A DNA stretch of 31,983 nucleotides. It comes from Seminavis robusta (taxonomy: Eukaryota; Bacillariophyta; Bacillariophyceae; Naviculales; Naviculaceae). The translations under genes were made by a program, and so were the position numbers. Below the pieces are notes generated by a model, which saw only the letters and a list, made by a program, of their open reading frames with translations, was not told where the DNA came from and made no database searches. The stretch spans positions 1 to 31,983 of the forward strand of contig CAICTM010001309.1 of the NCBI GenBank assembly GCA_903772945.1, written 5' to 3'. Positions 8,515-18,674 of this stretch are shown one piece after another (position 1 is the first letter of the stretch; each line of letters starts with the position of its first letter).

Positions 8515-10146
8515 GGTCTATTCTTCTACTGATCCAGGTTATGAATCTAAAATTGTGGTATCAGCTCGGCGAAGTGGATTGCCATCGAGGTACCAGCAAA
8601 ATGATTCAGCAGGATGGGATTCCGTCACAGACAAAAGCAGTCCAGGTCTCTCTTGTTCATCTTGTCCATGCCATTCTTACCAACCGTCGATCTATCAGCC
8701 AAAGCTCACCCATGACGTGTTATGGTAGTTGCCTGGTGACGAAGCTCAGTGTTCAACGCATCGACGAATCTCGATGGTGCTTTCGGGGAGTCGAGTCAGC
8801 CTTCGAACATTTATCCTCGGCCTTAAAATAAGCAAGTCTAAATAATCCAGACCCGCCTCTTCAAATCCAGCCATCGAAGCTGCCAAACCACTGTGCAATC
8901 CCTGCAATGTATGTCATGTGAAACTTACTTGTCCTGTCACGGTCAGTGGACTTCTTGTGGCGACCAGGAAGGGAAGATTGCTGTAAGATTTTGTCTCTGA
9001 CAACATCCTAATCTTTTTACCCTCTCTGCCAATAGCTCTGCCAATACCGCCGGCAGCCGGCAGGTTACACAACAACAACAACAACAAACTGCAGTAAGAT
9101 CCGATTTGATTCCTCATCAGAGAACCAGTCTGATGTTTTGGCTCTTTAACAGGTAAAAGAAACCCAGCCTTGATAGAGATGAAGTGCCAGTACTGAGCTT
9201 AGACTAGTACACTACTAGTAGTACTCCTAGTGCGTTTCGTTCTTTCTTATAATACTGCTTGGATCCGTGGTTCCTTGAGAGGTCATAATATCCCCGGCAT
9301 CGTCGTCGTGGATTAGTCTAATTTGGACATCACTATTTGGCACGAGTAATGTACCGGTACTCTAGTATAGCTGGACAAGGTGACGTACTCGTACATGCGA
9401 AGCACTTGAACTTGACGCCATTAGAGACTTGACCCTTCCTCCCCTGCTTGATTTGAAGAGCTTTGCAAGCTAGCTAGCTACTACTACGGGTACAGTAGAC
9501 CACTACTCAGAGTAAGTGTATTGCATCCTGGAGACTCGAGACGATAATGATTGCGCGAAGGGGAATCGTTCGGCTTCTTTCTATGACTGAAATTACTGAA
9601 ATAAATATGACATAGAGCTTCTCTCATACAGCTTACTCCACGAGTCGAGTCTCCAAAATCCAGAAGCAGTCCCCGCCTGTTAACATGTTAGGCTTCCGCT
9701 CCGCTTGCAAAAGATTTAGATTCGTAAAACTTCAAAGGGTTGTGGCGGCTGCTGGCCAAATCTGCGAAGCCGAAGATAGAAGTTTCGACATGTTGTGCGG
9801 CATAACAATTAAATCACATAGTAGCAATCACTATGGGATGTGCTCTTTTCTTATCAAAAGTCCAGAATTGGATTTAAAAGCCATATTGACCTTTGAGGTC
9901 ACGAAACCCATGGAATAAATCCGTTTTCTTCTTCTAGATGACTCCTTCTACACAATATCATTCCGAAAGACTTTTTGGAGCCATAAGGTTGCTTTGACAC
10001 AAGATTGCTGTCTCGATCGACGGCACCTGGTGCCCTGGCGTGGACGATCGATGAACCTGGATCTCTTCTTTCATTGCTGTCTCTCACGTCGTGTTGAGCC
10101 ACAACTTCTTTGATTACTTTTTCGTGGTTTGGAGTTTGTTTGCACC
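8515..10146. other. Intergenic spacer with shared promoter region
   Basis: This spacer separates the leftward ALDH gene from the first receptor gene, so promoters for both should lie here. Frames of 60-150 codons are present but have no recognisable domains. It holds palindromic motifs (GTACCGGTAC near 9352, ACTAGTAC/GTAGTACT near 9210-9230), a GCTAGCTAGCTA run near 9470 and GAGTCGAGTC near 9640. The last 100 bases or so before 10147 resemble the region upstream of the second receptor copy (shared CTTCTTTGATTA-CTT-TCGTGGTT), marking the left edge of the duplicated unit. Confidence 0.6.
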
Positions 10147-13100
10147 ATGCTGTTGTCTCAACCTTCATCCAGCGTAAGAATCGCTTTGCTGTTCTCCTTC
10201 CTTTTGCCGTGGTTTGGTCTCGTTGGGGCATCCCTTGTTCCTTGCAATCAAACTGCAGAATGTGAGGCTGCTTTGGGAATGGGATCCATGTGCGGAGGAA
10301 ATGGTCTCTGTACAAACACCTTCTACAATGGAGGCTGCCTCAAAAGTGTCCTGCCAAATTGGAACAGGACTCGCGTCTGCAACTCCCAGGATCCTCCTGA
10401 AGCTGAAGCTCTTGGATACTGTCATCATTCTTCGATGGACTATGTCGAGGTTCGTGTGGCAGGCAGGGCATGGGAATCTATCAATTTCAATGCATGGATC
10501 CTTCAGATTGTTCTTTCCGAAATGTTGGATATCCCAACTTCTATTGAAGCTGGAGTGCCAGATATGAACCTAAACTTCTACGATCCCCAGTCTGGTTTTG
10601 AGTACTGGAATGCTTTCACACACATAACTTCCTCAGAATTGTTGAAGGCAGCTGAGGTTGGAGATTGCAGGGTCGTCAAGAATAGTCAGGACCCAGAGAA
10701 CTACCAGGGCTGCTTCCATGTCTACCCAGAAGCCTGGACAGAAGATCATGCTGCGGGGTTTGAGATTGAAGGATCTGAGCCATACCGAGACAACGGGTTG
10801 ATGGGTGAGAATGCCATGTCCATACCCAAATTCGCAGCAGAAGCGGATCCTTCTCTTGGTACATACATTGGCTTGCGCGGACAGAAGAATCGTCGGAAAG
10901 TTGCAGAGACGTTCAAACGGCCAACAAGGTGGGGACAGTACTGCAGGGAGGTATCCTTGACAAGCTGTGCTGAATCAGATCCTATAGCACAACGAGCCCC
11001 AGAGACTGAAGAGGAAGAGAAGAAGTTTTTTGTTGCAGGCTTGTACAATGGTCACTTTCGGCACACCGAAGAGAGTAACTGTGACAAGTATCCTACCAAT
11101 TGCACTGGCCATTTTGTTGATTTTGGATGTGGCTGGATTTCTTTTGCACAGGCACAAGCATATCACTTGGACATTGCTTTTGCCTTTGAAGGGCCACAGG
11201 GTAATGGTGGCTACTCCTATGGAGAAGCTGTTCAAATCTGGTCTGCTGCAAATGCCACTAAATCCCCGGTGGCATTCATGTGGTGGTCCCCTGAACCGTT
11301 GCCTGAACTGTACAGTGGAACGGATGCGGAATTCACCAGAATCCAATTTCCAACACCAACACAGGAGTGTGTCAATAACCGCATGGATTTCTCGAAGCAA
11401 TGTGATCCTGACATCCCCTATGAGGAGAAGATGGGGGATCCAGCTGGTGTTTGTGATACATATCCTTATCCCCTCAAGAGGATCTTAAGCACTGGTTTGA
11501 TTGAAATTTCGGAGAACCCAGATGTTAACACAGCCTTCTGGAGCCCAGCTCATGAAGTGGCTTCAAGCCTTAGGGTAAACAACCTCCAGATGGCCCAAAT
11601 CTTTCGGTTCTGGCAGCAACGCAGTAGCGATCCAGGAAACTTTGACCCAAGGGCTGCAGTCTGTCAATGGGTTGGGGAAAATTTGGACCTTCTACAAGCC
11701 AACATCCCAAAATCCCACCCAAGAGTGATTGAGGAGGTCGCCAGCTCTGATGGGTCCCTCTTCAAGGCTGCATTGGCAATTGCTATCATGGCAGCAGTGT
11801 TGGTCTCTGTCTCCATAGCATTCACGTACATCAAGAGGAAGACAAAAGTGATCTATTATGCCCAGTCTGAGTTTCTGATCCTGATTCAAGTTGGAATGCT
11901 TCTTACCATTGGTAGTGCTGTTACAAGTTCTTTGAGCCCTTCTAACACCACATGTGGTTTTACTATTTGGTTGAAAAATACTGGATATGTCCTTCAGCTG
12001 GTTCCTTTGTTGATCCGTATATCTGCCATCAACCAGCTGGCTGCCTCTGGAAAGCAAATGCAGCGAGTCCGATTGAACATCTGGAAGTTACATGCTGTTG
12101 TCGCAGTGGCGGCTGCACTTGTGGCTGTGTTCCTGCTTGTCTGGACTTTGGTGGATCCGCCACAGGAACAGTTTCAGTACAAGGTGACTGATCTTGTCAC
12201 ACCGACAGGAGACACAGTTGTTGAGGCCTTTGGCTACTGCGGATCGGAAAATGACTTTTGGTATTTTGTCCAAATGGGATGGAAGGGGGCTGTCTTGGTT
12301 CCGGCATGCCTGATTGCGTTTCTGACATTGCGGGTGAAGGAAGATTTGAATGATACAAGGAGTCTTGCTGTGATGCTGTTCATCCGAATCTTCTTTCTCA
12401 TTGCCAGTCTCTGTGCAGGACTACTGATGCAGGAAGCAAATGCAGTGTCCGACTTGATGGGATGCTGGAGCCTTTTGATCAGTCTTGACACCATTCTCTC
12501 AGTGGCAGTGTATATAGTACCAAAGTTCTGGGACAGTGGGGAGAATCTTGACGCCGAACCACTGCCAGATGTATTCGTCCACACCACTGTGGCTCTTCTT
12601 GATATCACAGGTTTCACTGCCTGGAGTTCTGTTAGAGAGCCTGTTCAGGTATTCCAGGTGGGTGTTGCAATGGGTTTAATGACACGATGCCTGGTCTTTC
12701 TTGTGCTAACCCGATTTCAACCGCTCATAGCTCCTGGAACAGCTCTTCCAAAACTTTGATCAGATTGCTCAAGAAAATGGGGTGTACAAAGTTGAAACTG
12801 TCAGGGAATCTTATGGTTTGTAGTTTTGGAGTATGATTCGTATATTGATGCCATTTCTGAGTTATTCTGACCATCATTTCATTGTGCAGTTGCAGCAACA
12901 GGAATTCCAAAGCCCCAGTCGGATCATGCTGTTCTCATGGCAAGGTTTGTTGGGCAGTGCATGAAGAAGATGCCCAAGTATTTGAGAAATCTTGAGATTC
13001 AGTTTGGGCCAGACACCTCAGACATGTCCCTGCGAGCAGGTCTACACAGGTTTGTTCTTGTCAACTTCTGTGGCTATAAAAGCGTACCGGGGTTTATTTT

Positions 13101-15246
13101 AAAGATGCTATCTGACTTTTCTTGCTCGTTTGCTCGACACACAGTGGTCCAGTCACTGGAGGATTCCTGAAGGGCAAAGGCAGCCGCTTCCAGCTGTTTG
13201 GCGACACTGTGTCTACTGCCCTCCTAATCCAAAGATACAGTGTAACTGGAAGAATTCACTTGTCAGAGGAAACAGCTGCTTTGCTGGTAAAGGCCGGGAA
13301 GAAAAGATGGGTCTTGGAGCGAGAAGACAAGGTTGACACCATTGAAAAGGGAGAGCTCAAGACCTACTGGCTCATCAAGGGTGGGCAGTTCTCTGATTTG
13401 GATTATCAGGACTTCAGTGTTTATGCTGCATCAAGTGTTGGAGACGATAGTGATGCAGATGGCGAAGAAGAGCTTGAGTCCCTGCAGCGGTGGATTGAGT
13501 GGAATGTGGAAGTATTTAAGGGGCTCCTCAAACAAATTTTAGCGAGAAGAGCAGCATTGCTGATGCGTGCATCCGCCAAGCCATTCACTTTAACTTCTAC
13601 GGACTTCAGTGCTGGGTCTACAATGCCACTTGAAGAAGTGAAAGAGATTATTGAGTTACCCAAGTTTGACCGGAAAGCTGCCCGCCGTCTACGCGAGAAT
13701 GCTGATGTAGAAGTCCCAGAGGACGTTGTTCAACAGCTCAGATTGTTCATCACCGAGGTTGCTGATCTGTACAACAATGACAACGCTTTTCATAACTTTG
13801 GTGAGAGATTGATTGCCTGGAATGCTTGATTCTCATGTATGATCGTATTGCTCACTCTGTTGCTTTGATGTCATCATCATTCAGCTCATGCTAGCTATGT
13901 TGTCATGGCAATGACGAAGTACCTCAACCGAATCATTGCTGCTACTGAGGTTGACTTGGGTGACAATGAGGAGCGGTTTAGGAGTAGTGTCCAGGCAGCT
14001 CTGCATGTAAGTTTTGTATTTCTGCCTTCTTGCATATAATATTGAAGCTACACAAAGGTCTTACCTCCCTTGATTTCCAAATCCAAGGACCATACCTATG
14101 GGATTGCGTCAGATCCCCTTACGCACTTTGCTTGTTTGTTCTCAGCGCTCATTCATGATGGTACGTGTTGATGGTGGCACAGAACTGACTCAATGAGCCC
14201 AACTGATGTCGCCCTTGATTACTCTTTCAGCCGACCACCCTGGAGTCCCAAATGATCAGCTTGTGAAGGTAAGTGATGTTGAATGTCTGTGTCAGTTGTT
14301 GCTGGTTGGATTCTAAACATAGATATACCTGACTGATTGCCTGCTTTACCTCACACAGGAAAATGAGACTGCAGCACGAAAGTACCAAAATCGCTCTGTT
14401 GCTGAGCAGAAGTCCTTTGACATGGGAATAGATTTGCTCAATGAGGATCGATTTGAGGCACTCAGAGCCGCAGTCTGTGTCGGTCCTCAGGAAGTGAGCC
14501 GATTTCGAGCACTGGTTGTGAACAGTGTCATGGCCACCGATCTAGGTGACAAAGTGCTCAAGGAACTCAGAAATGGCCGATGGGAGAAGGCTTTCTGCAA
14601 TTCTGGTACAGATACCAGTACAACTGAAACAATTTCTGGTGAGGAGGAAAGCCAAAGTCCAGTACCCAAGACTTTAGATGCCGTGAACCGGAAGGCTACC
14701 ATTGTTGTGAGTTTTTAATGGATGATCTGGCCTCAAACCCAGAAGCCTATTCATATTGTCTAACCTGTGCTTCTTGTGGTAGATTGAGCACTTGATCCAA
14801 GCTGCTGATGTTGCACACATGTCCCAGCATTGGATGATTTACAGAAAGTGGAATGAGCGGCTCTTCCGGGAGATCTACAAGGCATACAGAGAGGGCCGTG
14901 CAGAAAACAACCCAGCGGACGGCTGGTACAAGGGTGAAATTGGATTCTTTGACTTCTACAGTAAGTTCTATTCTTGTTGTCCCTTGGGATCCTCTTGGCT
15001 TACCCTTTGTTGTCTCACTATATATGATTGTTGTTTGTGCCTATTGCAGTCATTCCTCTATCCCAGAAGCTGAGCGATTGCGGTGTCTTTGGTCCCACTA
15101 GTGCGGAGAATCTCAACTACGCTAGAAACAACCGCAACATGTGGGTCAAGGAAGGAGAGGCCATTACAGCAGAGATGCTGGCCAAGGTGGAACAGGAATA
15201 CCTGCAAGAACAGGCAGTCCCTGCTGATGAGTTGATAGAGGTGTGA
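10147..15246 (+). CDS. Receptor copy 1: ectodomain - 7TM class C GPCR-like - class III cyclase - PDEase_I fusion
   Basis: Ten exons: 10147-12657, 12731-12815, 12890-13049, 13145-13800, 13885-14006, 14088-14160, 14231-14268, 14359-14706, 14783-14960 and 15050-15246. They total 4368 nt and encode 1455 residues; all introns are GT-AG. Order: signal peptide (1-28); Cys-rich ectodomain (30-535) with NxT glycosylation sites, possibly solute-binding-protein-like; seven helices (about 538-793) with class C features, including a Cys before helix 3, a Cys in the second outer loop and WTLVDPP after helix 4; cyclase domain (about 809-1000); PDEase_I domain (about 1090-1445). The cyclase has the metal Asp819 in LLDITGFT and Glu859, which favours GTP, but Arg862-Glu863 replaces Gly-Asp, Ser942 replaces Asn and Leu946 replaces Arg. 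The PDE keeps HNxxH (1135, 1139), His1201-Asp1202 and Asp1340; Glu1383 occupies the invariant-Gln position. The start is the ATG before the signal peptide; the frame extends upstream only through a TTG. Related fusions are usually annotated as receptor-type guanylate cyclases. Confidence 0.93.
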
Positions 15247-15795
15247 GATTCCTGATAAGCTTAGGCCCTTCAGGTCATGAGCAAGGTTTGCCCTCAGCCA
15301 AGGCCCCATTCATACTCCATAGCAAATACATGTACAATGAAACTTTCATCCGTCACTTCATCATGCTTTATTGCAAGTTGAACCCAGTTAGAGAGAAGAA
15401 AGTATCACGCGAGATTTCTACTTGTAGCTGTACCTGGTGGTGGAAACGTGATGTAGAGCACATCCATGATGTACGTGTGTCTTGTCGATCCTCTGTTCAT
15501 TAGTTTACCAGTACAGAGAGCAAGCATCCCAGGGGAGTAGATCGATTCTTGGCAACACACTCCAAGTTACAGGCTCCCGAAGCAAGCCATTTAGAAGTGG
15601 CATCAAATGTCACCACCAAGCTGCGCCACGGAATGGTCTTTTGGTGCGTCGAGTTCCGACCCTCTGCGCCAGAAATGTGGCGGCGCAACACGGCATCATT
15701 CACTGCGAACATCATGTCGAGTAGGTGGACTGCAGAAGCCTTGATGTCTAACAGCAGCCATAGAGGCCCAGCACGTTTAGGAGGTGAATCTCAAC

Positions 15796-15847
15796 GGGGG
15801 TTTAGAGTAGGGAAATTATCTACGGAAGCCATGCAGCCGGGGCCAGG
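15796..15847 (+). repeat. Dispersed repeat, copy A
   Basis: About 52 bp starting GGGGGTTTAGAGTAGGG and ending CCGGGGCCAGG recur in inverted orientation at 30049-30096, with one substitution and one 4-bp gap. The match stops abruptly at both sides. It may be a fragment of a transposable element or SINE-like family; no coding remnant accompanies it. Confidence 0.75.
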
Positions 15848-16461
15848 TGAATTGATTGTACGCGGTCGCCAGCCAGAAGCTTTGCTCACCGTCGTAAACT
15901 ACACATAGCAAATTCTTTCGTCCCTTCCGTCCTCCGGTTGCTTTCTTGAGCTAGAAGCACATCCATGGCTGAGCAGCCGTGCTGTTGACGTGTTGTTAAC
16001 AGAATTACGATGTGGTTGGAGTGGACTAAGTGCGGGAATTGACTCGACTCGAGGTGCTGGGCAGCATTGCAATGCCTGGGCCACGATCGAGCAGATTAAC
16101 CGAAGATCACAAGGAAGGAGGCCAGGAAAGGGGAGTGGGTCAAAGGACAAAGACTAGCAATAGAGATACAAGGCGCCATGATCATCTTCCCAATGCCGGG
16201 AGCTCATCGTAGAAGTTTGAACACGAGAACCATGGAGGCACATGCATCGTACCGTAGCTGCTCGGCAAGGGCAATTGATGTTCAATCTGGCGGACTCGCA
16301 GGAGCGAACCACAGAGTAGGGCTTGGACCATGGACTTGATGTTGTATTTCCTCACAACACTCACTCACAAGGCAAGGGATTCGGAATTGCATCTTTGGGT
16401 GAGCTTCGGGCTCCTATTGCCGTCGTCGCTGCTTCGATAACCTACTAGTACGTGCCGCAGG

Positions 16462-16797
16462 ATGCCTTCGAGTAGCTCGGGAGAAGGAGGTGCATCCTCA
16501 TGGCGAGAAAAAGAGGCTACAACCACAAGAAGGCTCAGCTTGGTCGCCGACCGTCTCATTCCAACCTCGTCATCCGAAGAACCAACAGTAGACCAGGTTG
16601 AACACGACCAAGATAACCTTTCAAACCAAACCGTCATGCATGTACTTTTTGACACCACGTTGGAGGAGACAGGAAACGGCATTGTTCGTTCGTTGAAGTG
16701 CCCTCGCCCATTGGGGGTTGTCTTTGGAGCCATCTTCATGTCAAGATCTATTTCTAGGGGTAGTGGGCTTATTCCAAGCAAGTCTAGTCGACAATAA
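16462..16797 (+). CDS. Possible small protein, unknown
   Basis: A 111-codon frame starts with ATG and lies alone in the long spacer. The product is Ser- and acid-rich in its first half, with a more hydrophobic stretch (PRPLGVVFGAIFMS) near the end. It matches no family I know. An open frame of similar length runs antisense over it (16365-16781), so openness alone is weak evidence. It could equally be chance or a fragment of an unspliced gene. Confidence 0.2.
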   Translation: MPSSSSGEGGASSWREKEATTTRRLSLVADRLIPTSSSEEPTVDQVEHDQDNLSNQTVMHVLFDTTLEETGNGIVRSLKCPRPLGVVFGAIFMSRSISRGSGLIPSKSSRQ

Positions 16798-17103
16798 TCC
16801 AGACCCGCGATGAAGGTGGTCGGCTTCCCACTGAATGAAAAAGACTACATACTACTATACGAGCAGTACGCTCATCTCGTCAGATCTTGTGCCTACTATG
16901 GGAGATTCGTTCCTGTTTTGTTTCTATTTCCAATGCATTGTTCCATCTACTAGAGTAGTCTAGCTAGATCAGAATCAAGAAGGTGACAGGTCTCATTCGC
17001 CTCCGAGTCGTTGCTTGACGCAGAAACAAGAAAATGCACATCAACACGAGCATCACCAACCAAACTCTACCCTGAGGAAACAAATATATAGTTGCATTTC
17101 AAT

Positions 17104-17126
17104 GACTCGACTCGACTCGACTCGAC
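17104..17126. repeat. GACTC pentanucleotide microsatellite
   Basis: This is a run of GACTC units (period 5). A second run lies at about 17608-17636, and shorter ones near 4290, 8790, 9640, 16040 and 24080. All are in non-coding DNA. Confidence 0.7.
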
Positions 17127-18568
17127 CCGGACCATAGCTCTGTTCACTCTGTGGCCGCAGGGCTGGAGGTAACAGCACCGCAGCAGGCCAGGCCATTGCT
17201 CCTTATTATCTGGAGCGACTGTCAAGCGAAAAGGTACTCCACAAGTAGAGCTGCATTCTTAGCCTTCTGAGAGTAGTACTAGTACGAGAAGAGAAGGCAA
17301 GAAACAGACTGGAGATCTCTTCTCTTCTAGTCTGCTACTACGGTCAAAAAACTCGGAGACATCTCGGCCCATACAATCGAATCCACGCAGTCGGGAGGCA
17401 GCCAAGAATGGAGGAGAGGAGTCAGCGCTGCACCTGCAATAATATAACATGCTCGTCCATCGTCGTCAGAAGCTGCCCTACGCTGTACGGAACTCGTTAT
17501 CATGAGGTGTGTCCACTCCTGCTCTTCCTGCACAAGGTCAAGTAAGTTGTCAGCTCCCAAGAAAAGGGAAAGCCATTGGGGGCAGGGGCAGCTTATTGTT
17601 CGTGCAGACTCGACTCTGACTCGACTCGACTCGACTGAGTGCTTGTTGCAGTTCACTGAGTTCACTGAATAAATCCTCATTACGGAGGCGTGTCTCAGTA
17701 GTGTCTTTGATGGTCAAAAATACTCCGCATGTCGCCTATGTCAAAGAATCTTGAAGTAAAACGTTTAGGCACACTGTACTGTACCGTTAAATACTGTCAT
17801 ACGTCAGTCGTCAGACCACAAAGCCACATAAGTACATGTACTGCTTCCGACATTCCAAAGGCATCACATGTTTTCAAGAACCCTGAAGACATTTATTTAC
17901 TTACATGGACTTGGACTTGTACCGGTACAGTAAGTGTACTTTTATCAAGAAAGGAACCCAGATCTGTAACTACGAGATCTAGTGTTAAATCTGATGGATT
18001 CATTTCTTCTCCCTGAGACTTCTTCTGCTTTCTACTTTCACTGAAACATTCTAGTTCCGAATGCGTTCTCGGAACGTTGCACCGAAAAGTCGCGGGGAGG
18101 AGACGAACTTTTGACTTGATGCCACCTTCAGCTCTCGAACAAGATTAATTGTGCGAGCACAGAGCTCGACGCTCATGCATGGGTTGACAATTATTGATCT
18201 ACCCACCAACAATTTCTCCCTTCGTTCAAGTGTTTCGAGGTATTTTCCATCATGCATGTTGTTGCCTCTCATCTTCCCAGACGAAGCCTGCCAGCTGTTG
18301 TTCGCATGGCTCAACTTCGAGACGATATCCAAGAAGATTCCTTGGTGTCAGTTTCCCGAGAAGACCTTCACTCTTTTCAGCGCAAGAGATAGTTGGGAAG
18401 TTTGGTTCGTTTTGCCGCCGCAACGAAGGCGTCTCCATCGATCAACGACCCCACCACAATCTCTTGTGGGAATTTGTTTTGCTGTCTCATTCTGGTGTCG
18501 ATCGAGGCTTCTTTGATTATCTTCTCGTGGTTACTAGTTATACTGTATTTTACACCATACAAACAGCT

Positions 18569-18667
18569 GTAAGTGCACTCACGACATGCTTGTTGGGCCA
18601 ACGGCATCGACCACACTATTATTGCTTGAATGCTCACCTTCTGCTTGACCGTGTTGTTGTTTCGCAG
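18569..18667 (+). other. Putative 5' UTR intron of receptor copy 2
   Basis: GTAAGT at 18569 and a pyrimidine-containing TTGTTTCGCAG ending at 18667 flank 99 nt placed seven bases upstream of the chosen ATG at 18675. In copy 1 the leader after the shared TCGTGGTT element runs almost directly into the ATG, so copy 2 appears to have gained this segment. Removing it would also remove the upstream in-frame ATG at 18630. Confidence 0.5.
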
Positions 18668-18674
18668 AAGAGCC

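Larger units (their letters stand above)
15247..18674. other. 3.4-kb spacer between the two receptor copies
   Basis: I find no convincing gene here apart from a weak candidate at 16462. The spacer contains one arm of a dispersed inverted repeat (15796-15847), GACTC pentanucleotide runs near 16038, 17104 and 17608, an A/T-rich patch near 17080, and TACATGTA/GTACCGGTAC motifs near 17830-17930. The final 150 bases or so resemble the leader of the first receptor and include a likely 5' UTR intron. The spacer is unlike the coding unit and shows no remnant of a third copy. Confidence 0.6.

Noticed and set aside
8373..8831. Rightward open frame of 152 codons
   Set aside because: It is partly antisense to the ALDH N-terminus and continues into spacer; the product has no recognisable features.
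15549..15908. Rightward open frame of 119 codons
   Set aside because: It runs through the dispersed repeat at 15796 and has no domain; chance openness is the simpler explanation.
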